A stretch of 64,000 nucleotides of DNA from Peptoniphilus_A sp001811425 (lineage in GTDB: Bacteria > Bacillota > Clostridia > Tissierellales > Peptoniphilaceae), in the NCBI RefSeq assembly GCF_001811425.1, contig NZ_KV804685.1, positions 1 through 64,000 of the forward strand. The letters run 5' to 3'. This document shows positions 1 to 8,229 of the stretch, piece by piece; positions within the stretch are counted from its first letter, which is position 1, and the number at the start of each line of letters is the position of its first letter. The position numbers and the translations under genes are program-made. A model generated the notes under the pieces. The model saw only the letters and a program-made list of their open reading frames with translations, was not told where the DNA came from and searched no databases.

Positions 1-23
1 AACCACCGGCTTAGCCGGTGGTT
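1..23. repeat. Perfect GC-rich palindrome at the window edge
   Basis: A 10-bp perfect inverted repeat (AACCACCGGC / GCCGGTGGTT) around a TTA loop. No T-run follows on the plus strand, so it is not a good plus-strand terminator. On the minus strand the following bases lie outside the window. It could be a terminator of a gene to the left, or an end hairpin of an IS200/IS605-type element. It is much more GC-rich than its surroundings. Confidence 0.6.
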
Positions 24-80
24 ATGATTTAAAGGGAAGATTTTTATTTTTCTTTTGCTATAATTAGATTGAGGTGTTAA

Positions 81-1151
81 ATGGTTTATTTTATTATTTT
101 ACTTATTTTAATAATTCTTTTGCTTCCGCAAATTCATTACAGAAAGTCAAACAATTTAAGTCAAAATGAAGGCGTGAATTTAAAATGTGATTTAATTTTT
201 AAAGATGAAGAGGTCAGTGACCAAAGACAAAACCGTCAAAAATTTGGAAATGTAAAAGACTTTTATGAGCTTCCAAACTGCAAGAGCCTTAAGGTTAAGT
301 CCTATGATGATTTTATTCTTAGTGCTGCATTTTTCCCAGTGGAAAATCCCAAGGCTCTTGTGCAAATTATTCACGGAGCCTTGGAGCACAAGGAAAGGTA
401 TTTTCATCTAATTAAATTTTTAAATGAAAATAATTACAGCGTCTTTATATCTGACAACAGAGGTCACGGGGCATCTCTTTCTGACAAGTACACCTTCGGC
501 TACATTGACGGTGTTGAAAAAGTTGTTGACGATAATGTTGCAATTACAAGGGCTCTTAAAGAGAAGTTTCCAGACAAAGAAATTTATTTAGTGGGACATT
601 CCCTTGGCACAGTTTTTGGAAGAATTTATCTTGAAGAGGCAGATGATTTAATTGATAAGCTAGTCTTGTCTGGTCCACCAAATTATATTCCAGAAGTTTC
701 CCTTGCAATTTTTATTGGAAATTTTATAAATTTTTATTTTGGTGAAGAGAGAACAGTTTTTATCCTAAAAAAATTATACACTGGCGATAAATTAAATTGG
801 GACTGGTTAAGTTACAGCCAAGATAACATTGATGATGCAAAGAGAGATCCCCTAATGCCAAAAGTTTTTAAAAATCGCGGCTATCTTGCAGTCTTTGAAG
901 GTGTAAGGGAACTCAACAATTTAAAAAACTTTAAGTGCAAGAATCCAAGTCTTCAAATTTTATTCCTTGCTGGTAAGGATGACGTGGTAATCGGCGGAGA
1001 AAGTGGCTTTGAAAGTTCAATTGATGCCCTAAAAAAAGTTGGCTACAAGAATATTCAAGCAAAGCTTTATGAAAATATGAAGCATGAAATTTTTAGAGAA
1101 GAGGACAGGGACAAGGTATTTAAAGACCTTGTGGACTTTTTTGACAACTGA
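81..1151 (+). CDS. Alpha/beta hydrolase (monoacylglycerol lipase/S33-like), membrane-anchored
   Basis: A 356-residue serine hydrolase of the alpha/beta fold. Residues 3-15 are a strongly hydrophobic segment, so the enzyme is probably anchored in the membrane by its N-terminus. The nucleophile elbow GHSLG puts the catalytic serine at about residue 174. The acid is Asp300 or Asp301 (in GKDD) and the base is His335 (in MKHE), giving a complete triad. An HGALEH segment near residue 98 resembles the HG oxyanion motif of lysophospholipase-type hydrolases. The family hydrolyses acylglycerols or other lipid esters; the actual substrate cannot be read from the sequence. The ATG follows GAGGTG. The gene stands alone and ends before a bidirectional terminator. 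Confidence 0.85.
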   Translation: MVYFIILLILIILLLPQIHYRKSNNLSQNEGVNLKCDLIFKDEEVSDQRQNRQKFGNVKDFYELPNCKSLKVKSYDDFILSAAFFPVENPKALVQIIHGALEHKERYFHLIKFLNENNYSVFISDNRGHGASLSDKYTFGYIDGVEKVVDDNVAITRALKEKFPDKEIYLVGHSLGTVFGRIYLEEADDLIDKLVLSGPPNYIPEVSLAIFIGNFINFYFGEERTVFILKKLYTGDKLNWDWLSYSQDNIDDAKRDPLMPKVFKNRGYLAVFEGVRELNNLKNFKCKNPSLQILFLAGKDDVVIGGESGFESSIDALKKVGYKNIQAKLYENMKHEIFREEDRDKVFKDLVDFFDN

Positions 1152-1174
1152 ATAGAAAAAATTTTTATAAGACA

Positions 1175-1220
1175 AAAAAAGCTGACGCAAAAAAAATCTG
1201 CATCAGCTTTTATTTATTTT
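1175..1220. terminator. Bidirectional intrinsic terminator
   Basis: AAAAGCTGACGC pairs with GCATCAGCTTTT (one G-T pair), flanked by A-runs on the left and T-runs on the right. It lies between two convergent genes and can serve both. Confidence 0.8.
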
Positions 1221-1245
1221 CATGAAAAGTTTTAAACAAAAATTA

Positions 1246-1503
1246 TTAATCAAAATTTAGATCTTCTGTGTCGTCGTTGTCATTCATAAAATAAACTAAG
1301 AGTTCATTGGCCTTGTCAAAGTCATCTTCAGAGACATAGATGCCCTTTTCGTAAAGAGAAAAACCAGAGATTAGCCTCATATAATCGCCTTCGTCTTTAA
1401 CAAAATATGGGATGGAATTGTCCTCTAGGAAGGCACAGATTTCATCAAATAAAAGTTTATTAGTTGAAGTAACAAGTTTTACATATTCAATGTCTTTATT
1501 CAT
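1246..1503 (-). CDS. DUF2007-like small protein
   Basis: An 85-residue soluble protein. The pattern of a short N-terminal strand, a helix, an internal 'nSIPYFV' strand and a final 'GIYVSEDDFDKANELL' segment matches DUF2007 (annotated 'putative signal transducing protein'), in which a ferredoxin-like fold ends with an I-V-x-x-E-D-x-x-x-A-x-x-L signature. No catalytic residues are evident. The start ATG is preceded by a weak GGTGAT ribosome site, and a TATAAT-like element (1520-1525, minus strand) lies just upstream without a good -35. It is a single-gene unit convergent with the hydrolase. Molecular function is unknown. Confidence 0.7.
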   Translation of the reverse strand: MNKDIEYVKLVTSTNKLLFDEICAFLEDNSIPYFVKDEGDYMRLISGFSLYEKGIYVSEDDFDKANELLVYFMNDNDDTEDLNFD

Positions 1504-1649
1504 ATTATCACCTGCTAAAATTATACCCTTAATTGAAGAAAAATAAATTAAAAAATTTAGCTGGGAAAAACACTTTAGGACTTTTATCTATTTAAAAAAA
1601 ACAAATTTTATGATACTATTTCTATTATATAAAAAAAAAGGAGGAGCGT

Positions 1650-2954
1650 ATGTCAAAACAAAATGAAGGATTTTCATCAATCCTTGGATTTATTATGGTT
1701 GCCATTGGCCTTGCCCTTGGAATAGGAACTCTTTGGAGATTCCCCTATGTAGTTGGCGAAAACGGTGGAGCAATTTTTATATTTTTATATATTTTAATTA
1801 TTTTAGTAATAGGCATTCCTCTTATGACTTGTGAAGTCACAATTGGTTATGCAACGGGGAATGCGGCAATAGATGCCTACAAGACTTTAAAACCTGGTAC
1901 TAAGTGGTATTTAGCAGGCTATCTTCATACTCTAGCAGCAGTTATTATTGTAGGTTATACTTCACTTATATATGCCTGGATAATAAAATACATTGCAGGA
2001 GCTATTAGCGGAGATTTCGTAGGACTTACAAGCGAGGGAATACAAAATTATTTTGATACTTTTAATGCCAATAAGCCAATGGTATTTTTATTTTTCTTAA
2101 TTAACTTTTTGCTCAATGATGCAGTAATTATTTTAGGAGTTCAAAAGGGAATAGAAAGAGTATCAAAAATTTTAATTCCAATCTTATTTGTAATTATGAT
2201 TGTAATAATTATTTTTGGACTTAGACTTCCTGGTGCCAAGGAGGGACTTGCATTTTTATTTAAACCAGACCCTTCTAAATTCTCCATGAATTCAATAATA
2301 ACTTGTCTAGGTCAAGCCTTCTTTGCCCTTGGACTAGCTATGCTTGGCTCCATGGTTTTTGGTTCCTACATCAAGGAAAAAGATGAAAACATCTTTAAGG
2401 ATTCATCAGTAATTTGCCTTGCCCTTGTCTTTGCAGGAATTTTATCTGGACTTATGATTCTTCCAATTGTATTTGCAACAGGGCTTACACCAGGAGAAGG
2501 CGTTGGACTTACATTCTTGACTCTTCCACTTGCCTTTAATGTTGTGCCTTTTGGCAGAATCCTTTCAGTTTTATTTTACTTTGGATTTTACATTGCAGCC
2601 TTTACATCATCAGTTGGAGTATTAGAAGCAATAGTAGGACAATTTATGGAAAGATTTAAACTTGAAAGAATAAAAGCTCTTATGCTTGCAAGCATAATAA
2701 TAATTGCAATTGCAGCTTTATCTATTTTCTATGATCCAGCCTTTGCCTTTATTGACAATGTAGAAAGTAATTACATCTTAGTAATAGGATGTCTATTAAT
2801 TGCACTTTTCTCTGCCAGAGCTTGGAAGATGGAAAATTTGCTAGAAGCAGCAAACATTAAAAGTCCTTTTGTAAGAACATGGATGAATGTAAGTATAAAA
2901 TATATTTCACCAATCGTAATTGTGATAATATTCTTTAGTCAATTTATAAAATAG
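1650..2954 (+). CDS. Sodium:neurotransmitter symporter family (NSS/SNF) transporter
   Basis: A 434-residue polytopic membrane protein. The start of TM1 carries the NSS signature: GxxxGxGTLWRFPY followed by NGGAIF, which forms the sodium and amino-acid site in LeuT-type transporters. About 11 hydrophobic segments are visible, the usual number for bacterial NSS proteins, rather than the 12 of eukaryotic members. Bacterial members import amino acids (Leu, Ala, Trp, Tyr and others) with Na+; substrate specificity cannot be assigned here. The start follows a strong AGGAGG. It is monocistronic, closed by the terminator just downstream. This fits an amino-acid-fermenting anaerobe. Confidence 0.9.
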   Translation: MSKQNEGFSSILGFIMVAIGLALGIGTLWRFPYVVGENGGAIFIFLYILIILVIGIPLMTCEVTIGYATGNAAIDAYKTLKPGTKWYLAGYLHTLAAVIIVGYTSLIYAWIIKYIAGAISGDFVGLTSEGIQNYFDTFNANKPMVFLFFLINFLLNDAVIILGVQKGIERVSKILIPILFVIMIVIIIFGLRLPGAKEGLAFLFKPDPSKFSMNSIITCLGQAFFALGLAMLGSMVFGSYIKEKDENIFKDSSVICLALVFAGILSGLMILPIVFATGLTPGEGVGLTFLTLPLAFNVVPFGRILSVLFYFGFYIAAFTSSVGVLEAIVGQFMERFKLERIKALMLASIIIIAIAALSIFYDPAFAFIDNVESNYILVIGCLLIALFSARAWKMENLLEAANIKSPFVRTWMNVSIKYISPIVIVIIFFSQFIK

Positions 2955-2966
2955 TTTGTAGAAAAT

Positions 2967-3004
2967 AAAAATCGCCTGGTTTTAAAAGCCAAGCGATTTT
3001 TTTA
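2967..3004 (+). terminator. Intrinsic terminator after the NSS transporter
   Basis: AAAATCGCcTGG and CCAaGCGATTTT form a long stem followed by a T-run. Confidence 0.8.
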
Positions 3005-3025
3005 ATATGTAATTAAAAATAGGCA

Positions 3026-3050
3026 AGAAAAAAGACCCATCTGGGTCTCT
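3026..3050 (-). terminator. Intrinsic terminator of rpsD
   Basis: Read on the minus strand, AGACCC-AGAT-GGGTCT is followed by T6, a few bases after the rpsD stop codon. Confidence 0.8.
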
Positions 3051-3060
3051 TTTTCTTTCA

Positions 3061-3657
3061 TTACATGTTCTTTGAATAGAATTCAACGATTAATTGGTCT
3101 TCAATTTCTATTGGAACATCTTCTCTATTTGGTAGAGAAACTAAAGTTGCCTTAAAGTCTTCGTCCTTAGAAATGTAAGGATAGTTTACAACAATATTAG
3201 TGTTGTAATTTTCTTTAAATAGATCAACTTTTCTTCCTTTAGCAGATAATGCAATTACATCGCCAGCTTCACATCTGTAAGAAGGAATATTAACTTTCTT
3301 TCCATTTACAGTTAAGTGACCATGAGTAACCATTTGTCTTGCTTGTCTAATTGAAGATGCATAGCCCATTCTGTAACATAAACTGTCAAGTCTTCTTTCA
3401 AGGAATGTTACAAGGTTAGGACCAGTTTGACCTGGTGTCCTTTGAGCTTCTTTGAATAGATTAACAAATTGTCTTTCAAGTACACCGTAGTATGCTCTTA
3501 ATCTTTGTTTTTCTAAAAGTTGCTTACCATATTCAGTAAGTTTTTTATCGCTTCTTGCAGTACCTCTTGTAGCTCTTTTCATAGCCTTTGGGTGACCGCA
3601 TACATTTAGTCCAAGTCTTCTTGATTGCTTGAACTTTGGATCCATCATTTTTGCCAT
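3061..3657 (-). CDS. rpsD: 30S ribosomal protein S4
   Basis: Ribosomal protein S4, 198 residues, which binds 16S rRNA early in 30S assembly. The N-terminus 'MAKMMDPKFKQSRRLG' and the 'LDSLCYRMGYASSIRQARQ' S4 RNA-binding domain (about residues 87-150) are diagnostic. The N-terminal zinc ligands of some S4 proteins are not all present: one Cys occurs in 'NVCGHPKA'. I place the start at ATG 3657 because AGGAG sits 10 bases upstream of it; an in-frame TTG nine bases further upstream would leave only two bases after the Shine-Dalgarno. The gene is alone, away from the alpha operon, as in many Firmicutes, with its own consensus-like promoter and a short leader. No extended S4 leader structure fits in that short 5'UTR. 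Confidence 0.97.
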   Translation of the reverse strand: MAKMMDPKFKQSRRLGLNVCGHPKAMKRATRGTARSDKKLTEYGKQLLEKQRLRAYYGVLERQFVNLFKEAQRTPGQTGPNLVTFLERRLDSLCYRMGYASSIRQARQMVTHGHLTVNGKKVNIPSYRCEAGDVIALSAKGRKVDLFKENYNTNIVVNYPYISKDEDFKATLVSLPNREDVPIEIEDQLIVEFYSKNM

Positions 3658-3708
3658 TTTTATCAAACTCCTATAAATTTTCGCCGCGATAATTTATAAG
3701 CCGATAGC

Positions 3709-3737
3709 ATTATACTAGAAATAGCAAGCTTTGTAAA
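3709..3737 (-). promoter_or_regulatory. Sigma-A promoter of rpsD
   Basis: On the minus strand: TTTACA (3737-3732), a 17-base spacer, TATAAT (3714-3709). The predicted start is about 45 bases before the rpsD ATG. Confidence 0.85.
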
Positions 3738-3827
3738 GGAAAAAATTTAAAAGGAGAAATTTTTACAGTCCAACAGTTATAATTTGTTTAGGAAGTATTT
3801 ATTTGATGAATTTTTTTTAATAAATTA

Positions 3828-3836
3828 TGTTATACT
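3828..3836 (+). promoter_or_regulatory. Extended -10 element upstream of the carboxyltransferase gene
   Basis: TGT-TATACT is an extended -10 (TGn plus hexamer). No -35 at standard spacing is convincing; TTGATG at 3803 is 22 bases away. It is the only promoter-like element close to the gene. Confidence 0.4.
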
Positions 3837-3879
3837 AAAAACATTAAAATTATCTTTTAATTAATAATTAGGAGGATTT

Positions 3880-5223
3880 ATGAGAAAAATTGGATTTGTG
3901 GATACAATTCTTCGTGATGCTCACCAATCACTTATGGCAACACGAATGACTTATAAAGATATGGAACCTGCACTTGATAAGCTTGACAAAGTTGGATACA
4001 GGGCTCTCGAGTGTTGGGGCGGTGCAACTTTTGACTCATGTATTAGATTCTTAAATGAAGATCCATGGGAAAGGATTAGAAATATTAAGTCTCACCTTAA
4101 AAACACAAAGACTCAAATGCTTTTGAGAGGTCAAAACCTTTTGGGCTACAAAAATTATCCAGACGATGTGGTAGAAAAGTTCGTCGAATTATCTGTTAAA
4201 AACGGAGTTGACATAATTAGAATTTTTGATGCCCTAAATGATTTAAGAAACATTGAAACTTCACTTAGAGCTGCAAAAAAAGCTGGAGCAGAAGCACAAG
4301 TTGCAATTTGCTACACAACTTCAGAAGTTCACACAATCGAATACTTTACTGATCTTGCAAAAAAAGTTCAGGATATGGGCGCAGATTCAATTGCTATAAA
4401 GGACATGGCAGGAATTCTTACTCCACCTGTTTCAAGAGATTTAGTTAGGTCTCTTAGAAAGGCTGTAGACATTCCAATAGAACTTCACACTCACGAAACC
4501 ACTGGCTGCGGTTCAATGACTTACCTCAAGGGAGTTGAGGAAGGCGCAGATATTTTAGACACTGCTCTTTCACCATTTTCTGGTGGAACAAGTCAACCTC
4601 CAACTGAAACTCTTGCCATAATCTTAAAGGAAGCTGGTTATAAAGTTGATTTGAATCTTGATATTTTAAATGAACTTGCACCTTACTTCCAAGAAGTTAA
4701 AAATAAATATTTAAACGACGGAACTTTGAGAGTAAAAATGCTTACTGTTGACCCTAAGGGACTTATATATCAAGTGCCTGGCGGCATGCTTTCAAACTTA
4801 AACTCACAACTTTCTGCTGCAAAGCAAGAGCATCTCTTTGATAAGGTTCTTGCAGAAGTGCCAAATGTTAGAAGAGACATGGGATTCCCACCACTAGTTA
4901 CTCCAATGAGTCAAATGGTTGGTACTCAAGCCTCCTTTAATGTAATGACAGGCGCAAGATACAAGATGGTTCCAAATGAAATTAAGGATTACCTAAAGGG
5001 ACTTTATGGAAAGACTCCTGTTGAAGTTGACGATGCTTTTAGAAAATCAATTATAGGCGATGCTGAAGTGATTAAAGATAGACCTGCAAATCACCTTGAG
5101 CCAGCCCTTGATAAATACAGAGCTGAAGTGGGAGACCTTGCAAGGACTGAAGAAGATGTGCTAACTTACGCACTATTCCCACAAGTTGCAAAGGACTTCT
5201 TAGTTAAAAAATATAACAAATAA
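3880..5223 (+). CDS. Biotin-dependent carboxyltransferase subunit (oxaloacetate decarboxylase alpha-type)
   Basis: A 447-residue DRE-TIM carboxyltransferase domain like that of oxaloacetate decarboxylase alpha, pyruvate carboxylase subunit B and the transcarboxylase 5S subunit. Visible motifs: 'TILRDAHQSL' (residues 9-18), 'LECWGGATFD', the 'IAIKDMAG' lysine (Lys174, carbamylated in the family) and the metal ligands His203-Thr-His205 in 'ELHTHET'. Together they bind the divalent metal and move CO2 between an oxo-acid (oxaloacetate/pyruvate) and carboxybiotin. The usual C-terminal biotinyl domain (AMKM) is missing: the protein ends after the PYC/OADA domain. No biotin carrier or membrane decarboxylase subunit is adjacent, so partners must be encoded elsewhere. 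It is monocistronic with a strong AGGAGG and a strong terminator. Confidence 0.85.
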   Translation: MRKIGFVDTILRDAHQSLMATRMTYKDMEPALDKLDKVGYRALECWGGATFDSCIRFLNEDPWERIRNIKSHLKNTKTQMLLRGQNLLGYKNYPDDVVEKFVELSVKNGVDIIRIFDALNDLRNIETSLRAAKKAGAEAQVAICYTTSEVHTIEYFTDLAKKVQDMGADSIAIKDMAGILTPPVSRDLVRSLRKAVDIPIELHTHETTGCGSMTYLKGVEEGADILDTALSPFSGGTSQPPTETLAIILKEAGYKVDLNLDILNELAPYFQEVKNKYLNDGTLRVKMLTVDPKGLIYQVPGGMLSNLNSQLSAAKQEHLFDKVLAEVPNVRRDMGFPPLVTPMSQMVGTQASFNVMTGARYKMVPNEIKDYLKGLYGKTPVEVDDAFRKSIIGDAEVIKDRPANHLEPALDKYRAEVGDLARTEEDVLTYALFPQVAKDFLVKKYNK

Positions 5224-5229
5224 ATTTTT

Positions 5230-5268
5230 ATACTATTGAAGATTATATGTCTTCAATAGTATTTTTTT
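5230..5268 (+). terminator. Strong intrinsic terminator
   Basis: A perfect 12-bp stem (TACTATTGAAGA / TCTTCAATAGTA) with a 7-base loop and T7, directly after the carboxyltransferase gene. Confidence 0.9.
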
Positions 5269-5333
5269 GCAAATAAAAAATTTTTGTTGTATATTATTTT
5301 TTGTAACAAAAGATAAATGGAAAGGATGATAAA

Positions 5334-6581
5334 ATGGAATACAAAGATTTTCGAGTTAATGATTATATAGAAAAATACGCAGAATTAATTTTAAAAGTTG
5401 GACTAAAAATAAAAGAGGGCGACAGACTTGTCATAAGATGCCCCATAGAAGCAAGGGACTTTGCCCTTACATCAACAAAAAAAGCCTATGAACTTGGAGC
5501 CTCTGAAGTAGTTGTAGATTATAGGGACCAAGAAATTTCAAGACTTAAATACGAAAATGAAAGCCTGGAAATTTTAACCGATGTGCCTAAGCACAAGGTG
5601 GACAAGGAAAATTACTACATGGAAAAGAAGGCTAAGTATCTTTCTGTAACAGGGTCTGATCCAGATGCCTTTAAGGGCGTAGATTCTGAAAAACTTTTTA
5701 AGGCAAATCTTGCAACATCAAAGGCACTAAAGGATTTCTCTGCAAAGATGATGGCAAATTATGTGTCATGGATAGTTGTGGGAGCCAGTATTCCTTCCTG
5801 GGCTACAAAAGTTTTTCCTGACTTAAGTGAAGATGAAGCTGTGAGAAAATTGTGGTACGAAATCTTTTCTTCAGTTAGACTTTTTGAAGATGACCCAGAA
5901 AAGGCACTTGAAGACCATGTAAACAACTTAAATAGATATAGCAAATTCTTAAACGAAAATAAATTTGAAAAGCTTCACTACAAGTCCGAAAAGGGAACTG
6001 ACTTAAAAGTTTGCCTTCCAAAGGGATACATCTTTGCAGGAGCAGGCGATGTAAATAGTGACGGCGAAGAATTTATTGCCAATATGCCAAGCGAAGAAGT
6101 TTTTTCTGCCCCAAGACTAGATGGAGTAAATGGAAAAGTTTATTCAACTATGCCCCTAAATTACAACGGCAATTTAATTGAAGACTTCTATTTAGTTTTT
6201 AAAGATGGGGAAGTAATTGACTACGATGCAAAAAGTGGAAAAGAATATTTAAAAAATATTATTGAAACTGATGAAGGCTCAAAGAGACTTGGAGAAGTTG
6301 CCCTTGTGTCCCACAACACGCCAATTTCCATGAGGAAAGTTTTATTTTACAACACACTTTACGATGAAAATGCATCTTGCCACTTTGCCCTTGGCAAATC
6401 CTATCCATCCTGCATAGAAGGTGGAGAAAAACTTACAATAGAAGAATTAAAAGAAAGAGGCATGAACGATTCCTTAACTCATGTTGACTTTATGGTTGGC
6501 GATGCAAGGACAGAAATAATTGGCATAAAAGAAAATGGGGAAGAAGTCCAAATTTTTAAAGATGGAAACTTTGTAATTTAA
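5334..6581 (+). CDS. Aminopeptidase, peptidase family M29 (AmpS/AmpT-like)
   Basis: A 415-residue cytosolic metallo-aminopeptidase. The metal ligands of family M29 are recognisable in order and spacing: Glu254 (in PSEEVFSAP), Glu321 (in GEVALV), His350 (in ASCHFALG), His383 and Asp385 (in THVDFMVG). M29 enzymes (Thermus AmpT, Staphylococcus AmpS) bind two metal ions and remove N-terminal residues from peptides, feeding amino acids to fermentation. The length is typical of the family. The start ATG has an AAAGGATG ribosome site. It is a single-gene unit between two terminators. The assignment is secure at family level; residue preference is unknown. Confidence 0.92.
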   Translation: MEYKDFRVNDYIEKYAELILKVGLKIKEGDRLVIRCPIEARDFALTSTKKAYELGASEVVVDYRDQEISRLKYENESLEILTDVPKHKVDKENYYMEKKAKYLSVTGSDPDAFKGVDSEKLFKANLATSKALKDFSAKMMANYVSWIVVGASIPSWATKVFPDLSEDEAVRKLWYEIFSSVRLFEDDPEKALEDHVNNLNRYSKFLNENKFEKLHYKSEKGTDLKVCLPKGYIFAGAGDVNSDGEEFIANMPSEEVFSAPRLDGVNGKVYSTMPLNYNGNLIEDFYLVFKDGEVIDYDAKSGKEYLKNIIETDEGSKRLGEVALVSHNTPISMRKVLFYNTLYDENASCHFALGKSYPSCIEGGEKLTIEELKERGMNDSLTHVDFMVGDARTEIIGIKENGEEVQIFKDGNFVI

Positions 6582-6591
6582 TAAATTTTTT

Positions 6592-6618
6592 AAAGTCAGA
6601 CTTAGGTCTGGCTTTTTA
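6592..6618 (+). terminator. Intrinsic terminator with TTAG loop
   Basis: AAAGTCAGAC-TTAG-GTCTGGCTTT followed by T-rich sequence, after the M29 peptidase gene. Confidence 0.85.
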
Positions 6619-6630
6619 TTTTGCAAACGA

Positions 6631-6659
6631 TTGATTAAAGGGATTAAAATTCTTATAAT
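6631..6659 (+). promoter_or_regulatory. Sigma-A promoter of the comM-dprA-topA-pil run
   Basis: TTGATT (6631-6636), 17-base spacer, TATAAT (6654-6659). The predicted start is about 43 bases before comM. No other strong promoter or terminator was seen until after the pil genes. Confidence 0.8.
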
Positions 6660-6708
6660 ATAATTAAGAATAATATTATGAGATTTTTAAAATAGATGAG
6701 GAGGAATT

Positions 6709-8229
6709 ATGTACTCTTGTACAAAAACTTGCACCTTGACTGGACTTAATGGCTATCCAGTAGATGTTGAAGTTGACCTTTCAAATGGAATGCCAAAAAT
6801 TATACTGGTTGGACTTGCAGACACAGCAGTTAAAGAATCAACGGAGAGAGTAAAATCGGCTATAAAAAATTCTGGCTTTGACTTTCCAAAAAAGAGAATT
6901 ACCATAAATTTAGCTCCTGCCAATTTAAGAAAGGATGGCACCCAACTTGACCTAGCCATAGCAGTGAGCCTTTTGAGCTGCGATGAAAGTTTGGAGCTTG
7001 ACTACAGTCCCTATACATATATGGGCGAGCTTGCCCTAGACGGCAAGGTAAATAAAATTCAAGGCGCTCTTCCCATGGTAATATCCATGCGTGAAAAGGG
7101 CTACAGAAAGTTTATTGTGCCCTACGAAAACCGAAAGGAATGTGCCATAGTTAGCGATGTGGAAATTTATCCCGTAAAAACTTTAGAAGAAGTGATTTCT
7201 TTTATAAGAGGCGAAATTCAAATCGAAAGATGTATGGGATCTTTCACCAGGGAAAAGGTTTCTTATGATGTAGACTTCTCTGACATTAAGGGACAGGAAA
7301 ATTTAAAGAGGGCTCTTGAAATTTCTGCCTGCGCCAAGTCAAATATTTTAATTTTAGGCTCACCTGGTTCTGGAAAGACCATGGCGGCAAAGAGATTTCC
7401 AACAATCCTACCAGAGCTTGACTTTGAAGAAGCAATTGAAGTGACAAAAATTTATTCCATTTCAGGACTCTTAGACGACAATGCTCTAATAACAAAGCCA
7501 CCCTTTAGGGCACCCCATCACACAGCATCAGCTGTTTCACTAATTGGCGGAGGGCAAATACCAAAGCCAGGAGAAATTTCTCTTGCCAATAAGGGAGTAT
7601 TATTTTTAGACGAGCTGCCAGAATTTTCAAAATCAGTCTTAGAAGTTTTGCGTCAACCCATGGAATCCAAGGATATAATAATTTCTCGTGCCAATGCAAG
7701 TGTAAGGTATCCTGCAGACTTCCAACTTATAGTTGCCCTTAATCCCTGCCCATGTGGCTATCACAATTCGAAGACTCACGAATGTAACTGCTCTCCTTAT
7801 GAAATTCAAAGATATCTTTCAAGAATTTCTCATCCCCTTTTAGATAGAATCGACATTCACTTGGAAGTGCCTGAAGTTAACTACAAGGAAATTTCTTCTG
7901 AAAGGTCTGGGGAAAGCTCTGAAGTCATAAGGGAAAGGGTAAAAGCCATTAGGGAAGTTCAAAAGGATAGATTTAAGGATGAAATTTTTAAATACAATTC
8001 AGAAATTCCTGAGAAAAAATTAAAAAAATATTGTGCTCTTGATTCGAATTCTGAAAAAATATTGGAGCTTGCCTTTAGAAAATATGGCATGAGCGCAAGA
8101 ACTTACAATAAAATTTTAAAAATCGCAAGGACTATTGCAGATATGGATGGCTGCGAAAATATTAAAGAAGATCATGTATTGGAAAGTATTCAATACAGGA
8201 CTATGGACAAAAAGTTTTGGGGTAATTAA
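6709..8229 (+). CDS. comM: YifB/ComM family Mg-chelatase-like AAA+ ATPase
   Basis: A 506-residue protein with the YifB/ComM architecture. An N-terminal ChlI-like domain (residues 1-170, with 'GLADTAVKES' and 'INLAPANLRKDG') precedes an AAA+ core with Walker A GSPGSGKT (217-224) and Walker B LFLDE (298-302). After the core comes a cysteine cluster CPCGYH...CNC and a C-terminal helical domain. In Vibrio and Haemophilus, ComM is a hexameric branch-migration helicase needed to integrate taken-up DNA during natural transformation. Here it is directly upstream of dprA (the stop codon abuts the dprA ATG) and a pilus locus, consistent with a DNA-uptake role. The start follows GAGGAGG. Confidence 0.93.
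   Translation: MYSCTKTCTLTGLNGYPVDVEVDLSNGMPKIILVGLADTAVKESTERVKSAIKNSGFDFPKKRITINLAPANLRKDGTQLDLAIAVSLLSCDESLELDYSPYTYMGELALDGKVNKIQGALPMVISMREKGYRKFIVPYENRKECAIVSDVEIYPVKTLEEVISFIRGEIQIERCMGSFTREKVSYDVDFSDIKGQENLKRALEISACAKSNILILGSPGSGKTMAAKRFPTILPELDFEEAIEVTKIYSISGLLDDNALITKPPFRAPHHTASAVSLIGGGQIPKPGEISLANKGVLFLDELPEFSKSVLEVLRQPMESKDIIISRANASVRYPADFQLIVALNPCPCGYHNSKTHECNCSPYEIQRYLSRISHPLLDRIDIHLEVPEVNYKEISSERSGESSEVIRERVKAIREVQKDRFKDEIFKYNSEIPEKKLKKYCALDSNSEKILELAFRKYGMSARTYNKILKIARTIADMDGCENIKEDHVLESIQYRTMDKKFWGN

Noticed and set aside
3658..3705. Possible S4 autoregulatory leader before rpsD
   Set aside because: The predicted leader is only about 45 bases, too short for the known Firmicutes S4 leader, and I could not pair it convincingly.
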